A DNA stretch of 64,000 nucleotides from Rothia uropygialis (GTDB lineage Bacteria > Actinomycetota > Actinomycetes > Actinomycetales > Micrococcaceae): positions 186,001 through 250,000 of the forward strand of contig NZ_NOIS01000003.1 of the NCBI RefSeq assembly GCF_004137765.1. Reading direction: 5' to 3'. The position numbers and the translations under genes are program-made. The notes under the pieces were generated by a model that saw only the letters and a list, made by a program, of their open reading frames with translations, did no database searches and was not told the origin of the DNA. Shown here in pieces: positions 1-8,034 of the stretch. Each line of letters begins with the position of its first letter. Position 1 is the first letter of the stretch.

Positions 1-64
1 GGCTCTGAGGCTTGTTGGAGGCTTGTGGTGGAGCCTCCAACGTCGAAATTTCTTGGGCAGACAT
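1..64 (-). CDS. N-terminus of a divergent gene cut by the left edge
   Basis: Reading leftwards from the ATG at 64-62 gives an open frame beginning MSAQEISTLEAPPQ that runs off the window after about 21 residues. A GAAAGG ribosome-binding sequence lies about 7 bases upstream of the ATG. The gene is transcribed away from the TetR regulator, and the space between them is filled with TetR-type palindromes, so it is probably that regulator's target. Exporters are common in this arrangement, but too little is visible to name a product. Confidence 0.6.
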   Translation of the reverse strand, partial: MSAQEISTLEAPPQASNKPQS

Positions 65-84
65 AGGGAAACCTTTCTATCGGA

Positions 85-155
85 TCGAACTGCGTTCGAG
101 TAATGGAACGCCGTTCGATAAATCGAACTGTGTTCGAGAATAGAACGTTGTTTGA
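85..155. promoter_or_regulatory. Four tandem palindromic operators between TetR gene and its divergent neighbour
   Basis: Four 15-bp palindromes of the form TCGAAC-N3-GTTCGA start at 85, 104, 123 and 141, spaced 19, 19 and 18 bp apart. The first and third are perfect; the second (TGGAAC) and fourth (TAGAAC...GTTTGA) are degenerate. Such palindromes between a TetR-family gene and a divergent gene are typical repressor sites. The near-19-bp period, just under two helical turns, would allow side-by-side or cooperative binding. That the adjacent TetR protein binds here is inference from position. Confidence 0.75.
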
Positions 156-187
156 TTCCGCGCAAGAGCCTGCGTAGATTTTTGGGT

Positions 188-1090
188 ATGACATCGCCCA
201 GACCCCGGCCGAACAGGCAGAGCCTCACCGCCGCCGAGCGAGCGCAGCAGCGCGAGGTACGCCTCAATGCGCGGCGCAATGCTCAGCGCCAGGCGCGCAG
301 GAGCGACCGGGTGGACAATCAGCGGTCACGGCCCGGCAACGGCCGGGGAATGGCCCGTCAACGAGCGTCCCTTTCTCTCGACTCGATCCTTGAAACAGCC
401 ATCGCAACCCTTGATCGTGAGGGCGCGGAGAAGCTGACCCTCCGGGGTCTGGCTGCCGACCTGGACAGCGGGGTCGCCAGCCTGTACTGGTACGCAAGCG
501 GAAAGGAAGAGCTCATGGCGTTGGCCGCTGACGAGTTGCTCGGCAGAGCCCTCCGGGAAAACGAGATCCTGGCTTCCTCCGGGACCCCCACACCTGCCGA
601 CTTTGCGGATTTCGCGACTCCAGCACCCGACCCTCGTACGAGCGGACAAACCGCTGACGCCCTCATGAGGCTCCGTCGTCTGGTCCTGTGCCTCTTCGCA
701 CAGATGCTCGGACATCCGTGGCTCGCCGCTCAGCTCATCAAGGCAGGACCGGATGAGCGCAATTCCTTCATGTACTGGGAGACGGTAGGGCAACAGCTCT
801 TGCGCATGGAGCTGTCCAGTTCCCAGCAATTTCACGCGTCTCTGGCCGTGATCAATTACGCCTCCGGCATGGGCGCAGAGATCGCCGAGGGTGCCAAGGA
901 GATAGCTGGGCTGGAGAGCAGGGAAGAAGGGTTCGTCGATCAAATCCGTGAATGGGAAGCCTCGGACCCCGAAGAGTTCCCGTTTGTACACGCGATTCTC
1001 GGGGAATTCGGCAAGATGGACGACCGCTCCGAATTCATCGCCGGGCTGGATCTGCTGCTGAGCGGGCTGGAGCGCCAAACCTGGGGGTAA
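188..1090 (+). CDS. TetR family transcriptional regulator
   Basis: A 300-residue protein with a TetR-type helix-turn-helix at about residues 62-108 (DSILETAIATLDREG, then LTLRGLAADLDSGVASLYWY) and an all-alpha C-terminal ligand domain resembling that of drug-sensing TetR repressors. The first 55 residues are an unusual Arg/Gln-rich basic extension. Start choice: a TTG at 152 would lie inside the fourth operator, so ATG 188 is preferred. ATG 350, giving a 246-residue protein of ordinary TetR length, is a real alternative because neither start has a strong ribosome-binding site. It probably represses itself and the divergent gene at the left edge. The ligand is unknown. Confidence 0.85.
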   Translation: MTSPRPRPNRQSLTAAERAQQREVRLNARRNAQRQARRSDRVDNQRSRPGNGRGMARQRASLSLDSILETAIATLDREGAEKLTLRGLAADLDSGVASLYWYASGKEELMALAADELLGRALRENEILASSGTPTPADFADFATPAPDPRTSGQTADALMRLRRLVLCLFAQMLGHPWLAAQLIKAGPDERNSFMYWETVGQQLLRMELSSSQQFHASLAVINYASGMGAEIAEGAKEIAGLESREEGFVDQIREWEASDPEEFPFVHAILGEFGKMDDRSEFIAGLDLLLSGLERQTWG

Positions 1091-1196
1091 GCGCTGACCC
1101 AAAGATGCGCACGATCGTCGTCAAGCCTGCCCCAAGACAGCGTTGCGGGACAAAGATAGGCCTAACGAGTGCCTTTGTCCTGCAATGCTGTCCGGC

Positions 1197-1823
1197 CTAA
1201 GCCATTCCCCGAACCATGCGGCCCGTCGTCGACGGCGCCCATGAACCTTCTGTTTCAAAAGCCTCGCCCAGCTCCTGGAACCCGTGACGGCGGTAGAAAC
1301 GGGCAGCGGCCTCGTTACCGTTGATAAGCCACAAAAAAGCCGGGTCCTCGGAGGGCAAAACTTCCCGCAGCAATTCTTTTCCAAGACCGTCATTCTGCGC
1401 CTCGGGGAGGATGTACAGGTTAATGAGTTTGCGCAGTCGCCGGCCTGCCGGGGGTTCGAGCCGGTGGGCACCGATCTCGCGCTCCCAGGCTTCGAGCGGA
1501 CCCGCGTCGGCGGCCAGGGCTATACCAACGGGTCGAAACCACATATCTGGGTCCGCACCGACGGAACAGCAACCGTAATCGTTGCTCTCACCGAATTGGG
1601 GGTTCGCCCAGGCGATGAAAGCACGGGCATCCGACTGTGAGAGGTACTCAAGGTCCTCGGAAGCGATGTCGCCAGCCTGAGCACGCATCCTGGATCCGAA
1701 CTCAGGCCCGATGAGGTTCCGGTACGACTTTTCGAGAGCACTCAGGTGCACCTGCGTGTAGGTCGAGGCTTCTTCGACACCAGCGGGAGAAATCACATAT
1801 TTTCCGTCGCAGACGAAGGTCAT
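1197..1823 (-). CDS. GNAT family N-acetyltransferase
   Basis: 208 residues with the GNAT fold in the C-terminal half. The acetyl-CoA-binding strand and loop read LINLYILPEAQNDGLGKELL at about 132-151, and the late motif NEAAARFYRRHGFQELG follows at about 168-184. The acceptor substrate cannot be told. The start overlaps the last 4 bases of the upstream thiamine-binding-type gene, so the two are translationally coupled. The N-terminal 80 residues are a helical extension without a motif I recognise. Confidence 0.8.
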   Translation of the reverse strand: MTFVCDGKYVISPAGVEEASTYTQVHLSALEKSYRNLIGPEFGSRMRAQAGDIASEDLEYLSQSDARAFIAWANPQFGESNDYGCCSVGADPDMWFRPVGIALAADAGPLEAWEREIGAHRLEPPAGRRLRKLINLYILPEAQNDGLGKELLREVLPSEDPAFLWLINGNEAAARFYRRHGFQELGEAFETEGSWAPSTTGRMVRGMA

Positions 1824-2128
1824 TCATTTCCTGCGATTGCTTGCTCGAGCCTTTCGAGCTTACCCGTCAATTCACCTTCGTACCCTGGTCGAATATCCGC
1901 CTTGAGTACGAGGGACACGCGCGTTCCGTACTCGCCGACGGCTTCGGTCGCGCGCTTGATGACGTCCATGCATTCGTCCCAGCCGCCTTCGATGGTGGTG
2001 AACATCGCATCGGTGCGGTGGGGCAAACCGGAGTCACGGACGATGCGGACTGCCGCAGCGACAGCCTCGTGAACCGAAGCGTCGGGGGACTCGCCGCCGG
2101 ACGGGGCAACTGAGAATGCGAACAACAT
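1820..2128 (-). CDS. MTH1187 / YkoF-like thiamine-binding family protein
   Basis: 102 residues matching the UPF0045 (MTH1187) family, ferredoxin-like small proteins of which some members bind thiamine. Recognisable parts are the opening strand MLFAFSVAPSGG, VHEAVAAAVRIVRDSGL, and the FTTIEGGWDECMDVIKRATE helix region. It heads a two-gene minus-strand unit with the GNAT gene. No clear ribosome-binding site precedes the ATG. A cytosolic thiamine or HMP carrier or sensor role is possible. There is no TPP riboswitch at this site; the one in this window is at the far right edge. Confidence 0.75.
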   Translation of the reverse strand: MLFAFSVAPSGGESPDASVHEAVAAAVRIVRDSGLPHRTDAMFTTIEGGWDECMDVIKRATEAVGEYGTRVSLVLKADIRPGYEGELTGKLERLEQAIAGNE

Positions 2129-2288
2129 GATTCTAGAATGCCACCGACCATGCTCAATGTCCTAGAGAATTCCGCCAACCGTTGAATCTTCCACATGAGA
2201 CGTACCACGTACCGCCGTGACGACGGCGCGCCTAAAATCGATAACGTCAGCGCGCCGAGCAGGCGAGCCCTCCAGCGAAGGACGAATC

Positions 2289-4397
2289 ATGACCACCGGA
2301 ATTTTTCTCGATGCAATGACCCCGCGGGCGGGCAAGACTCTGATCGCCTTGGGCCTGACCGATTCCTTGATTCGCAGGGCGGACTCTGTCGGCTACTTCA
2401 GACCGGTCTTCGAGACCGACACGGTCGAGACCGACCCACGGATCAAGCTCATGCGCCAGACCTTCGATCTGGACGGTTCTTCGGCACGCGGCGGCGTTTC
2501 GCTGGCGCGATGCCGCGAGCTCCTCGCCGCCGGAGATCTCAACGAGCTGGTCAACACGTCCTTGTCGATCTACTCGGAGATGAGTCAAAAATTCGACGTC
2601 GTCATTGTGGACGGCACTGATCTGCTGGCTCACAATGCGGCAACCGCAGAATTCGACATGAATGCCAGACTCGCCAACAACATGGGTTGCTCCGTCCTGG
2701 CAGTGATCTCCGGGGCCGAGGCAGACAGCGTCGAAGACATCGTCAACTCCGTGGAAGTCACACGCGCCGAGCTGCACGCTGCCAAAACTGACCTGCTGGG
2801 CATCATCGTCAACAGGGTTGATCCCGAGATGGCCTCCGAAGTCGAGGCTCATGTTCCCGCGGGGCGCCGCGGCGGCCACGTTTACGTTGTGCCGGAGACT
2901 CCAGCAATTTCGCACCCCACGGTCGACGAGGTTGTCAACGAACTCGACCTCGAGGCCGAGGGCGTCGGGGCGTCACTGGATCGCGACATCCAAGCGGTCA
3001 AAGTCGCGGCGATGACGGTCGGCAATTTCCTCGAACAGATGGCGGACGGAGACTTCGTCATCACACCGTCGGACCGCTCCGACGTCGTGATGGCTACATT
3101 GGCCTCTGCGCTCTCCCCAACGTTCCCGGTTCCTTCAGGTGTGCTCCTCTCCGGGGACCTTCATATCAATACCGCGACCCAAGCGTTGATCAAGGCTGCC
3201 CCATTTCCGATCCTGCGCACTTCGGTGGATACTTTCTCCGCGGCCCAGGCTGTGGGAGCGGTCCACGGCCAGTTGCGGGCGGGTGCGCCCCGAAAGATCG
3301 CGGCGGCCATGGGCGAATGGTCGAAGTCCGTGGACGAGAAGGAACTGCTCGGGCGCCTTGACCTGCCTCGCCCCGCCACCATGACCCCGTTGCGCTTCCT
3401 GCACGAACTGATCGAAACGGCTCGCTCGAATCGGCGCCGCATCGTTCTGACCGAAGGAGAAGACGTCCGAATCCTGCGTGCTGCCGAGATCATTGTCCGG
3501 CGCGACTTCTGCGACCTGACCATTCTGGGAAACGAGTCGACGGTTCGCGAGCTGGCCCAGGCCGAAGGTATCGACCTCAACTTCGCCTCCAGCGGATCCC
3601 CCAGCCGGGGCGAAGTCAGATTGATTGACCCCACCGATTCCCCGTTGCGCGACGAATACGCCGCCGAATACGCCAGGCTCCGGGCCCACAAGGGCGTAGA
3701 ACTCGAGCAGGCCAAGGAACGCATGCTGGACGGTTCTTACTTCGGAACCATGATGGTTCAACTCGGTCACGTGGACGGGATGGTTTCGGGCGCTGCGCAC
3801 ACCACGGCCAACACCATCCGCCCGGCCCTGGAATTCGTGAAAACCAAAAAGGGAGTCAACATCGTTTCCTCGGTGTTCTTCATGCTCCTCGAGGATCGCG
3901 CGCTCGTGTACGGGGACTGCGCGGTGAATCCCAATCCCAATGCCGAACAGCTCGCCGACATCGCAAAGGCGAGCGCCCAGACCGCAAGGCAGTTCGGCGT
4001 CGAACCACGGGTTGCCATGCTTTCCTATTCAACCGGAGGGTCCGGCTCGGGTGAGGACGTTGACCGCGTGCGTGAAGCAACCGAGTTGGTGCGCTCAACG
4101 CACCCGGATTTCGAAGTCGAGGGACCGATCCAGTACGACGCCGCGACCAATGCTTCAGTTGCGGAGTCGAAGCTCCCGGGTTCTCAGGTTGCCGGCCGGG
4201 CCACGGTTTTTGTGTTCCCGGATCTCAACACGGGCAACAACACCTACAAGGCGGTTCAACAGTCCTCGGGCGCCGTGGCAGTCGGCCCGGTCCTCCAGGG
4301 GCTCCGCAAACCGGTCAATGACCTTTCTCGCGGCTGCACCGTCGACGACATCGTGAACACTGTGGCCATCACGGCGATTCAGGCGCAGTCGGAGTAG
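2289..4397 (+). CDS. pta: Phosphate acetyltransferase (long, three-domain form)
   Basis: 702 residues interconverting acetyl-CoA plus phosphate and acetyl phosphate plus CoA in the cytosol. Domains in order: an N-terminal dethiobiotin-synthetase-like P-loop region (about 1-210, opening MTTGIFLDAMTPRAGKTLIA), a DRTGG regulatory domain (about 215-330), and the C-terminal PTA/PTB catalytic domain (about 375-695, containing VLTEGEDVRILRAAEII, VSGAAHTTANTIRPAL and SYSTGGSGSGEDV). The start is set at ATG 2289 by the GAAGGAC ribosome-binding site and the family N-terminus; the frame is open further upstream. The partner kinase gene ackA lies 3.6 kb downstream rather than adjacent. Confidence 0.97.
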   Translation: MTTGIFLDAMTPRAGKTLIALGLTDSLIRRADSVGYFRPVFETDTVETDPRIKLMRQTFDLDGSSARGGVSLARCRELLAAGDLNELVNTSLSIYSEMSQKFDVVIVDGTDLLAHNAATAEFDMNARLANNMGCSVLAVISGAEADSVEDIVNSVEVTRAELHAAKTDLLGIIVNRVDPEMASEVEAHVPAGRRGGHVYVVPETPAISHPTVDEVVNELDLEAEGVGASLDRDIQAVKVAAMTVGNFLEQMADGDFVITPSDRSDVVMATLASALSPTFPVPSGVLLSGDLHINTATQALIKAAPFPILRTSVDTFSAAQAVGAVHGQLRAGAPRKIAAAMGEWSKSVDEKELLGRLDLPRPATMTPLRFLHELIETARSNRRRIVLTEGEDVRILRAAEIIVRRDFCDLTILGNESTVRELAQAEGIDLNFASSGSPSRGEVRLIDPTDSPLRDEYAAEYARLRAHKGVELEQAKERMLDGSYFGTMMVQLGHVDGMVSGAAHTTANTIRPALEFVKTKKGVNIVSSVFFMLLEDRALVYGDCAVNPNPNAEQLADIAKASAQTARQFGVEPRVAMLSYSTGGSGSGEDVDRVREATELVRSTHPDFEVEGPIQYDAATNASVAESKLPGSQVAGRATVFVFPDLNTGNNTYKAVQQSSGAVAVGPVLQGLRKPVNDLSRGCTVDDIVNTVAITAIQAQSE

Positions 4398-4523
4398 CCC
4401 ACACCCCGGCAGGGTTCTGCGTCCGTTCTCGCCGCCGGCCCCGGGGATCATGGAATGTCCTAGCGGTTCCGGGCGTCCGACCTTAGACTTCACTCAAGCA
4501 CCGCGTGAAGGAGTTCGAGCGCT

Positions 4524-5012
4524 ATGAGTGTCCCCCATCCCGAATACATCGATTTTCCTGGAATGAGAACAGTGGTTGTTCGGTTCCGTGAACTGCCCAT
4601 GCGTGAAATGCCTACTGCCATGGACGAGGCATTCTCAACGTTGGACCAAGCGGTTCAGCAGGGCCTCTTCAGCCCAGCCGGTCCCGCGTTCTCCCGCTAC
4701 GAATCCGTTCCCGACCAAACCGCTACGTTCGAGACCGGTTTCCCTGTGAACGAGCCTTTGAGCGAAACGGTCACGGTCGGCGAGGTAAAGATCATTCCGT
4801 CCGAGTTGCCGGCCTGCCCCTTGGCCACAACGAGGCATCGTGGCCCCTATGACGGGCTCCCGGAATCGTGGCAGTCCTTCATGGAAAAGCTTGAAGCGGA
4901 CGGTAAAACCCCACTCATGCCTTTCTGGGAGGCTTACGAGACCAAGCCGGGCCCCGACGCCGAGACCGAAACGCTCGTTACTGGACTGGCAATACCCGTC
5001 AAGGACAAGTAA
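4524..5012 (+). CDS. GyrI-like (AraC effector-binding domain) protein
   Basis: 162 residues, essentially one stand-alone GyrI-like small-molecule-binding domain. It shows the central LATTRHRGPYDGLPESWQSF strand-loop-helix and the C-terminal METVTVGEVKI/ETLVTGLAIPV-type strands of the family. No DNA-binding domain is present, so this is a ligand-binding or hydrolase-like member and not a regulator in itself. A good ribosome-binding site (GAAGGAG) precedes ATG 4524. It stands alone between pta and a small acidic gene. The ligand is unknown. Confidence 0.8.
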   Translation: MSVPHPEYIDFPGMRTVVVRFRELPMREMPTAMDEAFSTLDQAVQQGLFSPAGPAFSRYESVPDQTATFETGFPVNEPLSETVTVGEVKIIPSELPACPLATTRHRGPYDGLPESWQSFMEKLEADGKTPLMPFWEAYETKPGPDAETETLVTGLAIPVKDK

Positions 5013-5269
5013 CCGAGCACCCACCTGTTCCGGTCGCGGCCCAACGCCAACCAGGATCACCAACCCGGCCGAAACGCCGTCGCCGTTGTTGCCCCGTGAG
5101 CTTGCGGACCGCATACGCCTTGGGCATAGACCCCTTCCGCATCCGTCGAGCATGGGAGTAGCGTTTGAACAGATGGGTGTTGGTCACGCCGACTGGGGTG
5201 ACCGATGAGACCCGGACCCAGGGCGCACAGAGCGCCCCGGCGACACAACCCTTCTTCAGGAGGTGCACT

Positions 5270-5437
5270 ATGAGTCGCACGAACAAGGCAGAGGACTCCC
5301 CGGAAGAAAAAATCGGGATGAGCCCGGAGGAAGAAAAGGCCTATCAAGAGGAATCGGGTTCTCAGGGAGAACCCGGCGACGGCGCAGTCGGTGACATGAC
5401 CGATTCTCAAGGACGAACGCCGGCTACGGATAACTAA
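5270..5437 (+). CDS. Small acidic hydrophilic protein upstream of dps
   Basis: A 55-residue protein opening MSRTNKAEDSPEEKIGMSPE. It is rich in Glu, Asp, Gly, Ser and Gln, has no cysteine and no hydrophobic stretch, and is probably disordered. The start is fixed by a very strong ribosome-binding site (CAGGAGG) 6 bases before ATG 5270; the frame is open further upstream but without a translation signal. It ends 78 bp before dps. The composition recalls small stress-associated proteins, but I do not recognise a family. Confidence 0.6.
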   Translation: MSRTNKAEDSPEEKIGMSPEEEKAYQEESGSQGEPGDGAVGDMTDSQGRTPATDN

Positions 5438-5515
5438 CTCCCGTCCCCTTCACATAGCTATCAGACGAACCACATTCGAGTCCTGAATTGCAAGGACCCT
5501 CACAGAGGAGTAGCA

Positions 5516-6049
5516 ATGACTGAAACCATTAAGGCCCCGCAGCCCGCAGGCGACACCAAGACCCGCCGCGAGAACGCGGAAAAGGGATTCGTTGCCCCCA
5601 AAGAATTGCGTGATGACCTGCAGAAGGTTCTCGTTGATCTGATCGCCCTGCACATGGTCGGGAAACAGGCCCACTGGAACATCGTGGGACCGAACTTCCG
5701 CGATCTGCACCTGAATCTGGACGAAGTCGTCGACATCGCCCGTGGGGCCTCCGACGATGTCGCCGAACGCATGCGTGCCCTGCACGCTACGCCGGATGGT
5801 CGGCCTGCCGTCGTCGCGGTGGACACTACCCTGCCGGAGATGCCTCAGGGCGAAGTACTGACCACCGATGCGATCGACGTGGTCGTCCGCTCCCTCGAAG
5901 CAACCACGGGCACCATGCGAGAAGTACACGACGCCGTGGACGAGGCCGATCCGACGTCGGCCGATATTCTGCACGGAATCATCGAGAAACTCGAGCAACA
6001 GGCCTGGTTCATCAGCGCAGAAACGCGTACGCCGGCCGAAGCCAAGTAA
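5516..6049 (+). CDS. dps: Dps family DNA-binding ferritin-like protein
   Basis: 177 residues forming one ferritin-like four-helix subunit. The ferroxidase signature begins LIALHMVGKQAHWNIVGPNF (about residues 43-62) and continues RDLHLNLDEVVDIARGASD, placing the conserved His and the following Asp/Glu ligands. Dps oligomers oxidise and store iron and protect DNA during starvation and oxidative stress. The hydrophilic N-terminal tail (TETIKAPQPAGDTKTRRENA) is Lys/Arg-bearing, as in Dps proteins that bind DNA. A GAGGAG ribosome-binding site precedes the ATG, and a strong hairpin terminator follows at 6073-6126. Confidence 0.95.
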   Translation: MTETIKAPQPAGDTKTRRENAEKGFVAPKELRDDLQKVLVDLIALHMVGKQAHWNIVGPNFRDLHLNLDEVVDIARGASDDVAERMRALHATPDGRPAVVAVDTTLPEMPQGEVLTTDAIDVVVRSLEATTGTMREVHDAVDEADPTSADILHGIIEKLEQQAWFISAETRTPAEAK

Positions 6050-6072
6050 TCCGGCCCATTTCCGAGCATCTC

Positions 6073-6126
6073 AGCCCGGGAAATCACGTGTTATCGGCCT
6101 AGCCGAGGCACATGATTTCCCGGGCT
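6073..6126 (+). terminator. Rho-independent terminator after dps
   Basis: 18-bp arms AGCCCGGGAAATCACGTG (6073-6090) and CACATGATTTCCCGGGCT (6109-6126) pair with one mismatch around an 18-base loop and are followed by TTGTT. It lies 24 bp after the dps stop codon. The following stretch to 6318 shows no other gene; it should hold the promoter of the acyl-CoA ligase. Confidence 0.8.
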
Positions 6127-6318
6127 TTGTTCGTTCGGGGGCAGTGCTTCCGGCACCCCGTTGTGTTAGACCAGAACCACTACGAATTTCGAACATCGCC
6201 ACCGCACCAAGGGCTTGTCCATGCATTCGCGTCATCAGAACGATGCGGAGACCGCTCCAGGCGTAGAATTTCTATAGTTTCCCTATACATCAATCACTCG
6301 ACACAGGAGATGCGGAAG

Positions 6319-7956
6319 GTGTACAACCCCCAACGCTTTAAGGACTACTTCGAAAGCGCCTTCACCTATGAAGCCGGCTTCCGACGCAATGTTCGCCGGT
6401 ACGGATCCGACCCAGCGATCATCGACCCGGAAACCAACCGACAGTGGACCTACGCCGAACTCGACGCCGACGTCGCGCGGGCCGCGTCCGCACTGATCGA
6501 GGCCGGGGTAGGCCGCGGCGACGCCGTTGTTTATCAGCTTCCCAACTGCCCCGAATTCGCGATTCTCTATCTTGCAACGCAACGTATCGCCGCGGTCAGC
6601 GTACCGATCAATTACCGTTTGTCGGCCGGGGAAACCTCGCACATTCTCGACGACAGCTCCCCCAAGGTTTTCGTATTCACCGGCAAATACCGTGAGACGG
6701 CCGACCAGGCCGTCGAACTCGCACAGGGCAACCCGATCGAGTGGGTCCTTGGCGACGAGACGCGGGACGGAGCCGTCGATTTCTGGGAGGCCGTGAATAC
6801 GGCCCCGGACCACAACCCGCGTGTGCCGGAAGACTTTTCCACGTATGAAGAGGCCACCCGTCTGTACACTTCAGGGACCACGGGAATGCCCAAGGGCGTG
6901 CCGCTCCCCTCGCTCGTCGACGTGATGTCCGCCCACGACGTCATCATGCATTTCCCCTTGTCACCAAATGATCGCACGCTCAACACCACACCCTGGTTCC
7001 ACCGCGGTGGCCTATATTCCGGGGGCCCGAACCCTGTCTTCTACTCCGGCGGCTCGGTGGTCCCCATGCGCGTATTCGACGCGGACAAGGCGCTGGATCT
7101 CACGGAAGAACTGGGAATCAGCTTCCTCATCGGGGCGCCAGTGACCCTCGGCATGCTCGCGGCTGCCCAGGAACGTCGCCCGCGCGACCTCTCGACGCTT
7201 CGAGGCATCGTGACGATGGGCGCTCCCCTCTCCCGTGCGGATGCCATCAGATACCAGGAGACCCTGACCCCTCGGATCTTCAACGGATACGGGACGACCG
7301 AGACCTTCTGGAATACTTTCCTGCGCCCCGAAGACCTGCCGGACCATGCGGGTACCGCTGGCCGGGCAAACACGGACGACGACGTCGCCGTCGTCAAAAT
7401 CTTCGAAGACCGAGTCGCTACCCCTGAAGAAACGGCGGCCACTGACAACACCGAAATCGGTGAGGTCATCATGCGCTCCCCCAAGTCCGGGTTCTCCTAT
7501 TTCAACAACCCGGACCGCGACGAGGAAAAATTCCATTACGGCTGGCTCTACCCAGGCGATTTGGCGACGTGGGACGATCAGGGATTCGTGACCGTCGTCG
7601 GGCGCAAGGACGACATGATCATCTCGGGTGGAGAGAACGTCCACCCGGTCCAGGTCGAGGAAGCCCTGGAGGAGCACCCCGGGGTGAATGCCGCGGTGGT
7701 CGTGGGCGTGGCGGACAAGCATTGGGGCCAACGAATTGTCGCCTATGTCCTCCCCGAAGGCGATGGTGTCACCGCGGAAGAGCTCGACGGGCTGTGCAGG
7801 AACAACCAGCGCTTGGCCGATTTCAAACGACCTCGCGCTTACCGGTTCGTGGACGAGCTGCCGCTGACGCCAACCGGCAAGAAGATGCACTTCAAGGTCG
7901 CGGAGCTCGCGGCCGAGGACGACGCCGCGGACAGGCTCATCACGCCCCAGAAGTGA
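6319..7956 (+). CDS. Class I adenylate-forming acyl-CoA synthetase
   Basis: 545 residues activating a carboxylic acid to its CoA thioester through an acyl-AMP intermediate. Visible motifs: the P-loop TSGTTGMPKGVPL (about 175-187), the A5 motif FNGYGTTETFWNT (about 313-325), the A7/A8 hinge YPGDLATWDDQGFVTVVGRK followed by SGGENVHPVQVEE, and the catalytic lysine region LTPTGKKMHFKV near the C-terminus. The acid substrate cannot be told from the sequence. GTG 6319 is preferred because AGGAG at 6305-6309 abuts the ATG at 6310 but sits 9 bases before this GTG. It lies between pta and ackA, but in its own transcription context after the dps terminator. Confidence 0.88.
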   Translation: MYNPQRFKDYFESAFTYEAGFRRNVRRYGSDPAIIDPETNRQWTYAELDADVARAASALIEAGVGRGDAVVYQLPNCPEFAILYLATQRIAAVSVPINYRLSAGETSHILDDSSPKVFVFTGKYRETADQAVELAQGNPIEWVLGDETRDGAVDFWEAVNTAPDHNPRVPEDFSTYEEATRLYTSGTTGMPKGVPLPSLVDVMSAHDVIMHFPLSPNDRTLNTTPWFHRGGLYSGGPNPVFYSGGSVVPMRVFDADKALDLTEELGISFLIGAPVTLGMLAAAQERRPRDLSTLRGIVTMGAPLSRADAIRYQETLTPRIFNGYGTTETFWNTFLRPEDLPDHAGTAGRANTDDDVAVVKIFEDRVATPEETAATDNTEIGEVIMRSPKSGFSYFNNPDRDEEKFHYGWLYPGDLATWDDQGFVTVVGRKDDMIISGGENVHPVQVEEALEEHPGVNAAVVVGVADKHWGQRIVAYVLPEGDGVTAEELDGLCRNNQRLADFKRPRAYRFVDELPLTPTGKKMHFKVAELAAEDDAADRLITPQK

Positions 7957-7977
7957 TCCTGAACTCGAAGCCCAGAA

Positions 7978-8024
7978 TCGCGTCGTGACGGTGAGATACT
8001 GGACCGTGCACCGTCACGACGCGA
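7978..8024. promoter_or_regulatory. Perfect 16-bp inverted repeat just upstream of ackA
   Basis: TCGCGTCGTGACGGTG (7978-7993) and its exact reverse complement (8009-8024) are separated by a 15-base loop. The right arm ends one base before the AAGGGA ribosome-binding sequence of ackA. No T-run follows, so it is not a standard terminator. It could be an operator or an mRNA hairpin modulating ackA translation. Confidence 0.6.
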
Positions 8025-8034
8025 AGGGAATCCA

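Noticed and set aside
2129-2288. Search for a TPP element before the thiamine-binding-type gene
   Set aside because: The conserved CTGAGA and GCGNAGGGA segments are absent; the only TPP aptamer found is at 63869-63945.
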